DNA of 50,923 nt, from positions 1 through 50,923 of the forward strand of contig JH599999.1 in NCBI GenBank assembly GCA_000245075.1. The letters run 5' to 3'. The translations under genes and the position numbers were made by a program. The notes beneath the pieces were generated by a model, which was not told where the DNA came from, searched no databases, and saw nothing but the letters and a program-made list of their open reading frames with translations. The stretch is from Acetobacteraceae bacterium AT-5844 (GTDB lineage Bacteria; Pseudomonadota; Alphaproteobacteria; Acetobacterales; Acetobacteraceae). How positions within the stretch are numbered: position 1 is the stretch's first letter; each line of letters begins with the position of its first letter. Positions 1-7,841 of this stretch are shown piece after piece.

Positions 1-141
1 GCACCCCGCCGTGCCGTTCGCACCGCTGCGGCAGCGCCGGCCCGCCGTGCCCGTCCGGTGGTAGAGCAGGGCGACCGCGAGCCCACCCGCGTCGCGACCC
101 GTACCCCCGCGCGCCGGGCGCCGGCTTCCACCCGCCGTTGA
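1..141 (+). CDS. C-terminal tail of an unidentified protein (5' end outside window)
   Basis: An open frame runs from the first base to a TGA at 139-141 and gives 46 residues made almost only of Ala, Arg, Pro, Thr and Val, with repeated ARR/PAR units. Such basic, low-complexity tails are common at the C-terminus of nucleic-acid-binding proteins in GC-rich alphaproteobacteria (DEAD-box helicases, pseudouridine synthases, H1-like proteins), but nothing diagnostic lies inside the window. The frame is chosen only because it is open to the edge and its composition fits; it could be a chance open frame. Confidence 0.35.
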   Translation, partial: APRRAVRTAAAAPARRARPVVEQGDREPTRVATRTPARRAPASTRR

Positions 142-297
142 AGGATCGCGCCTCGTGGCCATTGTGCCGCGGGGCGCCGACACAGTTTGTGACGGGCCAG
201 GCATGCCGGGGTCATGCGCGCGTTACAAGAGCGCCCCACATTCTTCCCGAAGGCGGCGTACCGCCCTCGCACCCTGAAACGGGAAGGATGCCGTTAC

Positions 298-849
298 ATG
301 AAATCTACCCTGGCAGTTGGCGTGCTTGGCGTGGCCCTCGCGGCCGCCGCTCTTCCCGCCATGGCCCAGCCGCGGCCCGATCATGGCCCGGGCCGCATAC
401 AGACCCGCTTATTCGACCAGGCCGATACCAACAAGGATGGCCGGGTCACCGAGGCCGAGCTGGTGGAGTTCCTGTCAGTGCGCTTCGCCGAGGCGGATGC
501 GGACAAGGACGGCGCCATCACGCCTGAGGAGCTGGGCCGCTTCGTCCGCGCGCAGTTCGAGGCCAACCGGCCGCCGCCGGCTGCGGGCCGGGAGCGGCGG
601 GAGCCGTCGCCGCGCGCCCTCCAGGCCATGGAAGAGCGCCAGGCGACCGTCTTCCGCATCGTGGATGCGAACCGTGATGGTCGTGTGACCCTGGAGGAAG
701 CGCGGGTGGTTGTTCTGGCGGTCTTCCGCGCCGCCGATTCTGATGGCGACGGCGCCATTGAGCGTGACGAGATGCGTGGGCCGCATCACCGGCGTGGTGA
801 GGCTCGCCCGGCAACGCCGCCGGCACCTCCGGCGCCTCCGGCACGCTAA
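298..849 (+). CDS. Secreted EF-hand calcium-binding protein
   Basis: A 183-residue exported protein with a clear Sec signal peptide (MKSTLAVGVLGVALAAA, cleavage near AMA-Q at about residue 24). Four canonical EF-hand loops with Asp at position 1 and Glu at position 12 are visible at residues 43-54 (DTNKDGRVTEAE), 67-78, 123-134 and 147-158 (DSDGDGAIERDE), arranged as two pairs joined by a Pro/Arg-rich linker (about 91-107). The C-terminus is a Pro/Ala-rich tail. The ATG at 298 is preferred over the upstream in-frame ATG at 214 because a purine-rich GGGAAGGA lies just before it and the signal peptide then begins at residue 1. Family knowledge suggests a periplasmic Ca2+ sensor or buffer; no partner is encoded nearby. 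It is followed by two strong hairpins. Confidence 0.85.
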   Translation: MKSTLAVGVLGVALAAAALPAMAQPRPDHGPGRIQTRLFDQADTNKDGRVTEAELVEFLSVRFAEADADKDGAITPEELGRFVRAQFEANRPPPAAGRERREPSPRALQAMEERQATVFRIVDANRDGRVTLEEARVVVLAVFRAADSDGDGAIERDEMRGPHHRRGEARPATPPAPPAPPAR

Positions 850-877
850 GCGGCAGGCGGCTGCCTTCCAACGTTCC

Positions 878-938
878 GGCAACCTTCTCCACTCGAGGTG
901 AAGGTTGCCAGCTGTTTGCAAGGCTCATGGCAAACAGC
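878..938 (+). terminator. Two tandem hairpins after the EF-hand gene
   Basis: Two perfect inverted repeats stand back to back. GGCAACCTTC at 878-887 pairs with GAAGGTTGCC at 900-909. GCTGTTTGC at 911-919 pairs with GCAAACAGC at 930-938 across a 10-nt loop. Neither is followed by a strong T run. They lie between the EF-hand gene and the 3' end of the opposite-strand tRNA-Val, so they probably end or protect transcripts from both sides. Confidence 0.6.
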
Positions 939-1001
939 ACCAACTTCGCATCTTTGCGACGGCGCGTGTGTTACTCTGGCGATGTTGGGAATGGTCCCCG
1001 A

Positions 1002-1076
1002 TGGTGGGCGCGACAGGGATTGAACCTGTGACCCTTCGCGTGTGAAGCGAATGCTCTACCGCTGAGCTACGCGCCC
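1002..1076 (-). tRNA. tRNA-Val (anticodon CAC)
   Basis: Read on the minus strand the sequence folds as a full cloverleaf. The acceptor arm GGGCGCG pairs with CGCGCCC, the D-arm is GCTCAGCGGTAGAGC, the anticodon stem TTCGC/GCGAA encloses loop TTCACAC (anticodon CAC, reading GUG), and the T-arm carries GGTTCAATCC. The discriminator A and an encoded CCA end the gene. Length is 75 nt including CCA. Confidence 0.95.
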
Positions 1077-1169
1077 ATCGGGGACGGCGCGGGAAATACG
1101 GTCCAGGCGATGCCCTGTCAAGCGGGTGTCACAACTTCCGTTTTTATTCTTCGCGGGGGAGTGCGGTGT

Positions 1170-2006
1170 ATGTCGATGCGAGCCAGGTCTGCGTCATCCG
1201 TGGCCTTCGTGCTGGCCCTGGCCGCGCTGCCAGCATGGTCTGCCAAGGCGGAACCCATCCGCGCCGTGTACAGCGTGCGGGGCGGCGGCCTTCAGGTCAT
1301 GCGGGTGGAGGCGGTCCTCGATCTCGATACGGCGGGCCGCTACTCCATCCGCGCGCTTTGGCGCACCACGGGCGTCGCGCGCCTCTTTGGCGGTGCTGAC
1401 TTCAGCGGCAGCGCGGAGGGGCGCTGGGCGGGCGGCGCGGCACGGCCGGTACGTTACGCCGTTGATGGAAGCTGGCGGGGGGAACCGCGACGCACCGTGC
1501 TCGAATATCCTTCGGGCCAACCTGTGATGCGCATCCGTCTGCCCGAATCCGATCCTGAGCGGGAGCCGGTGCCCGAAGCCCTGCGGCGCGGCACGATGGA
1601 CCAGTTCAGCGCCATCGCGCAGCTGACGCGCGTGATCGCGGAGACGGGGCGCTGTGATGGGCGCGCCTCGGTCTTTGACGGCACGAGACGGGTGGAGATG
1701 CAGGCGCGCACCGTTGGGCGGGACCGGATCTTCCCCTGGAGCACCGCCTGGCATGGGGAAGCGCTGCGCTGTGCCTTCACCGGCCGGCAGACTGCCGGCT
1801 TCCGGCGGGATGCGAGCGACGCGGAGCGGGAGAGGGAGCCGAAGGAGGGCATTGCCTGGATGGCTCCGCCCCGCCCTGGCGACGTGCCGATACCGGTGCG
1901 GCTGGAGGTGCCCAGCCGCCTGTTCGGCGCGCTGACGATCTATTTGATGGAAGTGGGCCCGGCGGCGCTGCCATCCAGGCAGGCGGCCAACAGCGCCGCC
2001 AACTGA
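1170..2006 (+). CDS. DUF3108-family exported protein
   Basis: A 278-residue protein with an N-terminal signal peptide (hydrophobic stretch AFVLALAALPAW, cleavage after AKA). The body resembles DUF3108 proteins, a family of exported beta-rich proteins of unknown role in Gram-negative bacteria: an early AVYSVRGGGLQVMRV segment, an FDGTRR segment and a late IPVRLEVPSRLFG strand. The start at ATG 1170 follows GGGGGAG at a suitable distance; the ATG at 1176 is a close alternative. Its last 67 bases overlap the 3' end of the opposite-strand phosphatase gene, leaving no room for a conventional terminator. The family assignment is from sequence feel; the biochemical role is unknown. Confidence 0.7.
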   Translation: MSMRARSASSVAFVLALAALPAWSAKAEPIRAVYSVRGGGLQVMRVEAVLDLDTAGRYSIRALWRTTGVARLFGGADFSGSAEGRWAGGAARPVRYAVDGSWRGEPRRTVLEYPSGQPVMRIRLPESDPEREPVPEALRRGTMDQFSAIAQLTRVIAETGRCDGRASVFDGTRRVEMQARTVGRDRIFPWSTAWHGEALRCAFTGRQTAGFRRDASDAEREREPKEGIAWMAPPRPGDVPIPVRLEVPSRLFGALTIYLMEVGPAALPSRQAANSAAN

Positions 2007-2617
2007 TCCGGCCGCTCAGCGACTGGCGCGCCATCGGCGGCCTCCAGCGGGCCATAGCCCCAGCCCGCGAACACCGCCGGCACGCCCGCGCCGCGCGCGG
2101 CGGCGACGTCGTTATGGTGGTCACCGATCATCACGGCGCGGGCGGGGTCGCCACCGGCGGCCGACAGCGTGGCGAGAAGGTGCGCCGGATCCGGCTTGCG
2201 GGTGGGGAAGCTGTCACCACCGCCCAGCGCGGAGAATCGGTCTGCCATGCCAAGGGAGTTCAGCAGGATGCGCGCGGCGCCCTCCGGCTTGTTGGTGCAG
2301 ACGGCCAGCCGCCATCCCGCGGCCTGCAAGGAATCGAGCACGGCGGGAATGCCATCGAAGGGACGGGTGTGGACGGCGGCGCTGGCTTCGTAATCGGCCA
2401 TGAAGTCGGGCAGGGCGGCTGCGTCCTGGGTGGCCTCGCGGCTGTCGAAGGCGCGGGCCAGCAGCGTGGGCACTCCATCGCCGATGAAGCCCAGCACCTG
2501 ATGGCGGGGAAAGCCCTTCAGCAGGCGGGAACCCATCAGCCGATTCAGGGCGGCGTGGATGTCGGGAACGCTGTCTACCAGCGTGCCGTCGAGGTCGAAG
2601 ATCGCGGTCGGTTGCAT
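1940..2617 (-). CDS. gph: HAD-superfamily phosphatase, phosphoglycolate phosphatase (Gph) type
   Basis: A 225-residue HAD phosphatase. Motif I is FDLDGTLVDS, with nucleophile Asp8 and acid/base Asp10. Motif II is in AVCTNKP, and motif III/IV is the Lys of RKPDPAH followed by IGDHHNDV, a variant of the usual GDS-x-x-D. The family hydrolyses small phosphates such as 2-phosphoglycolate. Gph-like proteins in some bacteria instead act as N-acetylmuramate-6-phosphate phosphatase (MupP) in cell-wall recycling, which is worth considering because this gene is divergent from glmU-glmS. The frame stays open far upstream through glmU, but homology begins at the ATG at 2617, which I take as the start. It is tail-to-tail with, and overlaps, the DUF3108 gene. 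Confidence 0.85.
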   Translation of the reverse strand: MQPTAIFDLDGTLVDSVPDIHAALNRLMGSRLLKGFPRHQVLGFIGDGVPTLLARAFDSREATQDAAALPDFMADYEASAAVHTRPFDGIPAVLDSLQAAGWRLAVCTNKPEGAARILLNSLGMADRFSALGGGDSFPTRKPDPAHLLATLSAAGGDPARAVMIGDHHNDVAAARGAGVPAVFAGWGYGPLEAADGAPVAERPDQLAALLAACLDGSAAGPTSIK

Positions 2618-2707
2618 GGCCCCTCGATGCCATGTTTCGCGCCGCAATGCGATGTGACGGGCGCAACCCTGGCGTGACCCTTGCCGGGGAGGGGGTCTCG
2701 CGGGCAC

Positions 2708-4045
2708 ATGGGCGGCATGCAATCCGCTGCCATCCTCCTCGCCGCCGGCCTCGGCACCCGCATGCGCTCCAGGCTGCCCAAGGCGCTGCACCCGCTGGCC
2801 GGGAGGCCGATGCTCAACCATCTGATCGCCGCCTGCGAAGGTGTGTTCGACCGGATCGTGGTGGTGGTCGGCCCCGACATGCCGGCGCTGGAGCGCGCCG
2901 CCGCGCCGCACCCCACCGTGGTGCAGGCCGAGCGCCTGGGCACCGGCCACGCCGCCCTGCAGGCCGCGCCGTTGCTGGAAGGCTTTGAAGGCGATGTGGC
3001 GGTACTCTACGCCGATAATCCGCTGATCTCGGCGGAGACGCTGCGGCGCCTGCGCGCCGCGCGGCGGGAGGCAGGGCTGGCGCTGCTGGCCATGCGCCCG
3101 GCGGACCCGGCGAAGTATGGGCGGGTGGTGCAGGATACGGCAGGCGATGTGACCCGCATTGTCGAATTCGCCGACGCCAACGAGCAGGAACGGGCCATCG
3201 GCCTGTGCAATGCCGGCGTGCTCTGTGCCCCGGCGGTGGATCTGTTCCGCTGGCTGCGCGGCGTGCGCAACGACAACAAGGCGGGCGAATACTACCTGCC
3301 GGATATCGTTCCCCTGGCTGTGCAGGATGGCCGCCGCGTGCGCGCGGTGGAGGCGCCCGAGGCTGAGTTGCGCGGCATCAACAGCCGCATGGAACTGGCG
3401 GATGCGGAGGCCGAGGTGCAAGCCCGGCTGCGCCGCGCCGCCATGGCCAGTGGGGCAACCCTGACACTGCCGGAGAGTGTGGTGTTCAGTTTCGATACGG
3501 TGCTCGGCCAGGATGTCGTGGTCGAGCCACATGTTGTCTTCGCGCCGGGCGTCAAAGTGGAAGACGGAGCGACGATCCGGGCCTTCTGTCACCTGGAAGG
3601 TTGCACCGTGCGGGCCAGGGCTGTCGTCGGACCTTACGCCCGGTTGCGCCCCGGCACGGATATCGGCCCGGCCGCGCATGTCGGAAATTTCGTTGAACTC
3701 AAGAATACTTCGCTGGGTGCAGGAGCGAAGGCAAATCACCTGACATATCTTGGTGATTCCGATATCGGGGCCAAAACAAACATTGGAGCCGGAACGATTA
3801 CCTGCAATTACGATGGCTTTGCGAAATTCCGCACGACCATTGGTGAGGGGGTTTTCGTGGGCTCTGACAGTGTTCTCGTCGCGCCCGTAAAGCTCGGCGA
3901 CGGTTCTTTCGTCGCCGCCGGGTCTGTCATCACGCAGGATGTCGGCGCCGATGCCATGGCCTTCGGCCGGGCACGGCAATCGGAAAAGCCCGGTCTGGCA
4001 GCGGCATTCCGCGCCATGCGGCAAAATAGCAAGGACAAAGGCTGA
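2708..4045 (+). CDS. glmU: Bifunctional GlmU: GlcNAc-1-P uridylyltransferase / GlcN-1-P acetyltransferase
   Basis: A 445-residue protein of normal GlmU length. The N-terminal nucleotidyltransferase has the signature LAAGLGTRMRSRLPKALHPL near residue 11. The C-terminal left-handed beta-helix contains HLTYLGDSDIGAKTNIGAG, with His344 matching the catalytic acetyltransferase His of the family. It makes UDP-GlcNAc for peptidoglycan and LPS in the cytoplasm. Start candidates are ATG 2708 and ATG 2717; 2708 is used because GGGGAGGGGG lies upstream at workable spacing. The stop overlaps the glmS start by one base (TGATG), indicating translational coupling. The first part is very GC-rich, while the acetyltransferase end is strikingly AT-richer (28 of 60 bases are G/C at 3721-3780, against 48 of 60 at 3061-3120). 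Confidence 0.96.
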   Translation: MGGMQSAAILLAAGLGTRMRSRLPKALHPLAGRPMLNHLIAACEGVFDRIVVVVGPDMPALERAAAPHPTVVQAERLGTGHAALQAAPLLEGFEGDVAVLYADNPLISAETLRRLRAARREAGLALLAMRPADPAKYGRVVQDTAGDVTRIVEFADANEQERAIGLCNAGVLCAPAVDLFRWLRGVRNDNKAGEYYLPDIVPLAVQDGRRVRAVEAPEAELRGINSRMELADAEAEVQARLRRAAMASGATLTLPESVVFSFDTVLGQDVVVEPHVVFAPGVKVEDGATIRAFCHLEGCTVRARAVVGPYARLRPGTDIGPAAHVGNFVELKNTSLGAGAKANHLTYLGDSDIGAKTNIGAGTITCNYDGFAKFRTTIGEGVFVGSDSVLVAPVKLGDGSFVAAGSVITQDVGADAMAFGRARQSEKPGLAAAFRAMRQNSKDKG

Positions 4046-5868
4046 TGTGCGGCATCGTCGGAGTGGTGGGGCGCGAGGACGCCGCCCCCCGTCTTCTGGA
4101 AGCTCTGCGGCGGCTGGAGTATCGCGGCTATGACAGTGCGGGCATTGCCACGCTCGTCAACGGCCATATCGAGCGCCGCCGGGCAGAGGGCAAGCTGATC
4201 AACCTGGCGAATGTGCTGGAGCGGCAGCCACTGACCGGCACCACGGGCATCGGCCACACCCGCTGGGCCACCCATGGCGCGCCAACGGAGCGCAATGCGC
4301 ATCCGCATGGCACCTCCCGGGTTTCCGTCGTGCATAACGGCATCATCGAGAACCATGCCGAGCTGCGGGCAGAACTGGAAGCCGAAGGCGTGGTGTTTGA
4401 GACGGAGACGGACACCGAAACCGTCGCCCGCCTGCTGGACCATCATCTCGCCGCCGGCGCCACGCCGGAGCATGCCACCAGCGTCACGCTGAAGCGGTTG
4501 AACGGCGCCTTCGGCCTGGCCATGATCTTCGCAGGCCATAGCCGGAAGATGATCGCGGCCCGTCGCGGCAGCCCGCTCGCCGTGGGCTTCGGCGAGGAGG
4601 AGATGTTCATCGGCTCCGACGCGCTGGCGCTGGCGCCGCTGACCCGCCGCATCGCCTATATGGAGGAGGGCGACTGGGCCGTCGTCACCGATACGGGCGC
4701 CAATTTCTACGATGCCGACGACAACGAGGTGGAACGCGCCGTCAAGCTGACGGCGTTTTCCGGTGCTGCCGTGGGCAAGGGCAATTATCGCCACTTCATG
4801 GAGAAGGAACTCCATGAGCACCCCGTGGTGCTGGGCGATACGCTGCGCCAGTATGTGGACCCTTCCAGCCGCGCCGCGGTGCTGCCGGAACTGCCCTTCG
4901 ATCCGGAGGTTGTGCCGCGCCTGACGCTTTCCGCCTGCGGCTCCGCCTTCCTGGCCGCGCAGGTCGGGCGCTACTGGTTCGAACAGATCGCACGCATTCC
5001 GGTGGATTCCGACATCGCCAGCGAATTGCGCTATCGGGAGCCGGTGCTGCCGAAGGGCGGCGCCGCCGTGATGGTCAGCCAGTCCGGCGAGACCGCCGAT
5101 ACGCTGGCGGCGCTGCGCCTGTTGAAGCAGCTTGGCCAGAAGGTGCTCTCCGTCGTCAATGTCGACGAGAGCAGCATGGCGCGCGAGAGCGACGGCAAGG
5201 TGCTGACGGTGGCGGGGCCGGAAATCGGCGTGGCGTCCACCAAGGCCTTTACCGCGCAGCTCGCGGTGATGGCCTGCCTGGCGCTGGGCTTTGGCCGGGC
5301 GCGGGGCGTGCTCTCCGCGGAGGAAGAGGCGCGGCTGACGGCGGCGCTGCTCGAAATTCCGGGCCATGCCGCCGCATTGCTGGAGAATGGCGAGGACATC
5401 CAGGAACTCGCGCGGGAGGTGGTGCAGGCACGGGATGTGCTCTTCCTGGGCCGTGGCAGCCTTTACCCGATCGCGCTGGAGGGTGCGCTCAAGCTGAAGG
5501 AGCTGAGCTATATCCATGCCGAGGGCTATGCCGCAGGCGAGATGAAGCACGGCCCCATCGCGCTAATCGACCCCGCCGTGCCGGTGATCGCGCTGTGCCC
5601 CACCGGCCCGCTTTTTGAAAAGACCGCGTCCAATCTACAGGAAGCGGCGGCGCGCGGTGGCCGCATCATGGTCTTCACCGATGCGATTGGCGCACCCGCC
5701 TTGCGGCGCTTCGCGGAAAAGGTGGTGGTGCTGCCGACGGTGGACCCGTTTGTCGCGCCCATCCTGCACGCCATTCCCGTGCAGTGGCTGGCCTATCATG
5801 TGGCGGTGCTGAAGGGCACGGATGTGGACCAGCCGCGCAACCTGGCGAAGGCCGTGACGGTCGAGTGA
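4045..5868 (+). CDS. glmS: Glutamine-fructose-6-phosphate aminotransferase (isomerizing)
   Basis: A 607-residue protein beginning MCGIVGVVGRED, where Cys2 becomes the N-terminal nucleophile of the class II glutamine amidotransferase domain (about residues 2-230; GIGHTRWATHG and HNGIIENH motifs present). Two SIS sugar-isomerase domains follow (about 280-430 and 455-600; SACGSAFLA, SQSGETADT, EGALKLKELSY), ending in the conserved VTVE. It makes glucosamine-6-phosphate from fructose-6-phosphate and glutamine, the first step towards UDP-GlcNAc. It is translationally coupled to glmU; the mutase GlmM is not in the window. No glmS ribozyme is expected or seen, since the gene begins inside the glmU stop. 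A strong hairpin follows the stop. Confidence 0.97.
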   Translation: MCGIVGVVGREDAAPRLLEALRRLEYRGYDSAGIATLVNGHIERRRAEGKLINLANVLERQPLTGTTGIGHTRWATHGAPTERNAHPHGTSRVSVVHNGIIENHAELRAELEAEGVVFETETDTETVARLLDHHLAAGATPEHATSVTLKRLNGAFGLAMIFAGHSRKMIAARRGSPLAVGFGEEEMFIGSDALALAPLTRRIAYMEEGDWAVVTDTGANFYDADDNEVERAVKLTAFSGAAVGKGNYRHFMEKELHEHPVVLGDTLRQYVDPSSRAAVLPELPFDPEVVPRLTLSACGSAFLAAQVGRYWFEQIARIPVDSDIASELRYREPVLPKGGAAVMVSQSGETADTLAALRLLKQLGQKVLSVVNVDESSMARESDGKVLTVAGPEIGVASTKAFTAQLAVMACLALGFGRARGVLSAEEEARLTAALLEIPGHAAALLENGEDIQELAREVVQARDVLFLGRGSLYPIALEGALKLKELSYIHAEGYAAGEMKHGPIALIDPAVPVIALCPTGPLFEKTASNLQEAAARGGRIMVFTDAIGAPALRRFAEKVVVLPTVDPFVAPILHAIPVQWLAYHVAVLKGTDVDQPRNLAKAVTVE

Positions 5869-5877
5869 GGGAATCAC

Positions 5878-5947
5878 GCCGCGAGGCCGGCAACACACCG
5901 GCGCTCGCGGCCACCCTTGGGTGAGGGGAGGCTTCCCCGCCTCCCTC
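5878..5947. terminator. Convergent terminator region between glmS and the methyltransferase gene
   Basis: A 13-bp stem (GCCGCGAGGCCGG at 5878-5890 with its complement at 5898-5911, one bulged base, 7-nt loop) starts 10 bases after the glmS stop. A second hairpin, GAGGGGAGGC at 5923-5932 with GCCTCCCTC at 5939-5947, lies just beyond the stop of the opposite-strand gene. Neither has a long T run. Confidence 0.65.
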
Positions 5948-5956
5948 TCCAAAGCT

Positions 5957-6910
5957 CTAGGCAGTACGAGCGGGCAGGCACGCCTCGCAGATCGCGCGGA
6001 GATGGCGCTGGCCGGTGCCGCAGCAGCCGCCCATGACGCTGAAATGGGGCAGGATGCTCCGCAACTCGCGATAGTCCTGTCCGAGCGCCTGGGGATCGCC
6101 GGCATCCAGTTCCTCGGCGGCGTCCAGCTCAGCATGGCTCAGGGCTGAAGCATTGGCGCGGATGCCCCGAAGCCGCTTCGTCCATTCGCCACCGGCCTGC
6201 ACCACTTTCATGAAATGCGTCGGGTGGGCGCAGTTGATCATGTAGTAGAGGGGCCAGCCGCCGCTCGCCGCCTCCACCGCCGCGATGGCGGCGGGTAGCT
6301 CGTCGCCCGAGGCCAGCTGTCCCTCGGTTTCCACCGTGAAGGAGATGGCCACCGGCATGCGGATGTCACGCGCGGCCAGGGCGATGCCGATTGCCTCTTC
6401 CGGATAATTCATGGTGACGGCAGTGGCCATGTCGGCGCCGCCTTCCTGTAATGCCTTCAACTGGGGCAGGTGGTATTGGCGCGCTTCCTCCACCGTCATG
6501 CGTTGCTCGACACGGTAGCCATCGCCACGCGGGCCCACGGCGCCGTTGATCGGGACAGGGGTGTCAGGGCTGTGAAAGGGGCGCCGCAACTCGCGCGCCC
6601 AGGCCACGGCGCGATGCTGGATATCGTCGAGCGCGCTTGGGCTGAAACCGAGCTTCGTCCCCCATTCGGGGTTGGCGCGCCATGTCGGCGTATCCAGCAG
6701 GAAGCCAACCTGGTGCTGATGCGCCAGCGCGAGGAATGGCTCGAAATAGGTGCGCAGGCTTTCGCGACCCTCGGGGCTGGCCAGCAAGGGAAAGGCGGCG
6801 AACTGGGGAAGTTCTATCCCCTGTTCGAAAATCAGCGAGGTTTCCAGCCCGCCATCCGTGAGGAAGACCGCCTCGGTCTGGGCGGGGAGAGGCGTGGTGT
6901 CAGGGCGCAT
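5957..6910 (-). CDS. Homocysteine S-methyltransferase family protein
   Basis: A 317-residue single-domain member of the homocysteine/betaine methyltransferase family. The three zinc-binding cysteines are visible: Cys227 in MINCAHP and Cys296-Cys297 in MGGCCGTG. The N-terminal LTDGGLETSLIF and the INGAVGPRGDGY segment are typical. Enzymes of this type pass a methyl group from S-methylmethionine, betaine or SAM to homocysteine, giving methionine; the donor cannot be told from sequence. The start at ATG 6910 is set by GGGAG eight bases upstream; ATG 6925 is the alternative. The gene is single and divergent from a small membrane-protein gene, with a 389-bp non-coding stretch between them that contains an RNA-like fold. 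No cobalamin or folate domain is present, so it is not MetH. Confidence 0.87.
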   Translation of the reverse strand: MRPDTTPLPAQTEAVFLTDGGLETSLIFEQGIELPQFAAFPLLASPEGRESLRTYFEPFLALAHQHQVGFLLDTPTWRANPEWGTKLGFSPSALDDIQHRAVAWARELRRPFHSPDTPVPINGAVGPRGDGYRVEQRMTVEEARQYHLPQLKALQEGGADMATAVTMNYPEEAIGIALAARDIRMPVAISFTVETEGQLASGDELPAAIAAVEAASGGWPLYYMINCAHPTHFMKVVQAGGEWTKRLRGIRANASALSHAELDAAEELDAGDPQALGQDYRELRSILPHFSVMGGCCGTGQRHLRAICEACLPARTA

Positions 6911-7299
6911 CGGAGACACTCCCATGCAGGGGGCGGCCGTGTTCGGCTCCGGTGGCCCGCACGGCCGGACGATCAGCGTTGAAGGATGCGGGGCGAGGTT
7001 CTGGACCTCGGCCCGAGCCAGTATCAACGCATGAAAGCCTGGGCGAAGGGAAGCGCGCTGCGTGGCGTAGGCGAGCTTCCGCCCGTCCCACCCCGAAGCT
7101 GAATGCTACGAAAATCCCGGACGGGCCGCATGCCGGGGTGTTCTTCGCGGGGCAACCCCGGCTCAGCACCGCCGTTTTTTCCAAGGGCTGGCGAATGGCA
7201 GGAGGGTGGTGCATGGCAGATGCCCCGCACCGTATCTGGCCGCGGCGGCTGGAGGGTATTAGTGCAGTGCAGCATCACCCTCGTTGCCGGAGCCATGCC
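6911..7299. other. 389-bp gene-free divergent region with a foldable 5' leader
   Basis: No convincing gene on either strand. On the minus strand, leading into the methyltransferase gene, bases 7030-6976 are closed by a perfect 7-bp inverted repeat (GCGTTGA with TCAACGC). Inside is a CGAGGT/ACCTCG hairpin (6994-6999 with 7005-7010). I compared it by eye with the SAM-II, SAH and cobalamin riboswitch consensus as I remember them and saw no match. Promoters for both flanking genes must lie here, but none stands out. Confidence 0.45.
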
Positions 7300-7722
7300 A
7301 TGACCTGGAGCCGCCCTGCCCGGACAGAATTTCTGGCTCGCCGCTATCTGGCCAGCCGTGGCAATGCGCCCATGGTCACCGATCCGCTGGACGCTGCTTT
7401 GCCGCGCCTGCGTGACGAAGCCAATTCCACCCTGCGCCTGGCGCGGATTGACCTTTTGCTGGCGGCCGGCCTTACCGTGGCAGGGCTCCTATCGGCTGCG
7501 GTGATGTTCCTGGTGCCCCTGCGTGGTGGCATGCTCCTTGGGCTGGCTCAACTCCATATGGCATTGGCCGTGGGCGTGGCTGTGGCGATCTGGGCCGCCA
7601 TCCTGTTGGAGAGGGCGGGCCCCCGCTTGCTGGCGGCCCGCCGCATCATCCAGGCTATGCACACCGGGGCGACGCTGGAGGCGCTGGAGCTGGGGCTCCG
7701 GGCTTTGCCAGCCCCACGCTGA
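7300..7722 (+). CDS. Small two-helix membrane protein of unknown function
   Basis: A 140-residue protein with two hydrophobic helices (about residues 52-74 and 78-104) separated by a short RGG turn. A charged N-terminal half precedes them and a C-terminal helix follows, rich in Leu and Ala (LLAARRIIQAMHTGATLEAL). The ATG at 7300 follows GGAG by seven bases. I do not recognise the family. The charged N-terminus containing DEANSTLRLARIDLLL suggests a cytoplasmic head before a hairpin membrane anchor. It has no operon partner; the next gene is convergent. Confidence 0.6.
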   Translation: MTWSRPARTEFLARRYLASRGNAPMVTDPLDAALPRLRDEANSTLRLARIDLLLAAGLTVAGLLSAAVMFLVPLRGGMLLGLAQLHMALAVGVAVAIWAAILLERAGPRLLAARRIIQAMHTGATLEALELGLRALPAPR

Positions 7723-7804
7723 GCGCAAGTTTTTCCACCCCAGCCTTCGCGCGCCGCCGCCGTGGATGTGGCAGTTGGCTCCTTCACGTTTGCGGGATCG
7801 CCGG

Positions 7805-7825
7805 GGGAGGGCCATGAGCCCTCCC
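7805..7825. terminator. Convergent hairpin
   Basis: GGGAGGGC (7805-7812) pairs perfectly with GCCCTCCC (7818-7825) across loop CATGA, between the 3' ends of the two small membrane-protein genes. There is only a two-base T stretch after it. Confidence 0.5.
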
Positions 7826-7841
7826 TTGCCCGGTCTGCTGG

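Noticed and set aside
1940-4024. A single very long minus-strand frame covering the phosphatase gene and running antisense through most of glmU
   Set aside because: Only the part from the ATG at 2617 onward matches a family (HAD phosphatase). The rest is an uninterrupted GC-rich shadow of glmU with no homologous motif.
3808-5550. A 580-codon open frame antisense to glmS
   Set aside because: Its content is the His/Gln/Arg/Gly-rich pattern of reverse-strand shadows in GC-rich genomes. glmS is complete on the plus strand.
6911-7299. SAM-II, SAH or cobalamin riboswitch upstream of the homocysteine methyltransferase gene
   Set aside because: The conserved cores of those riboswitches, as I remember them, are not recognisable. 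Only a generic nested hairpin is present, so it is listed as an unassigned structure.
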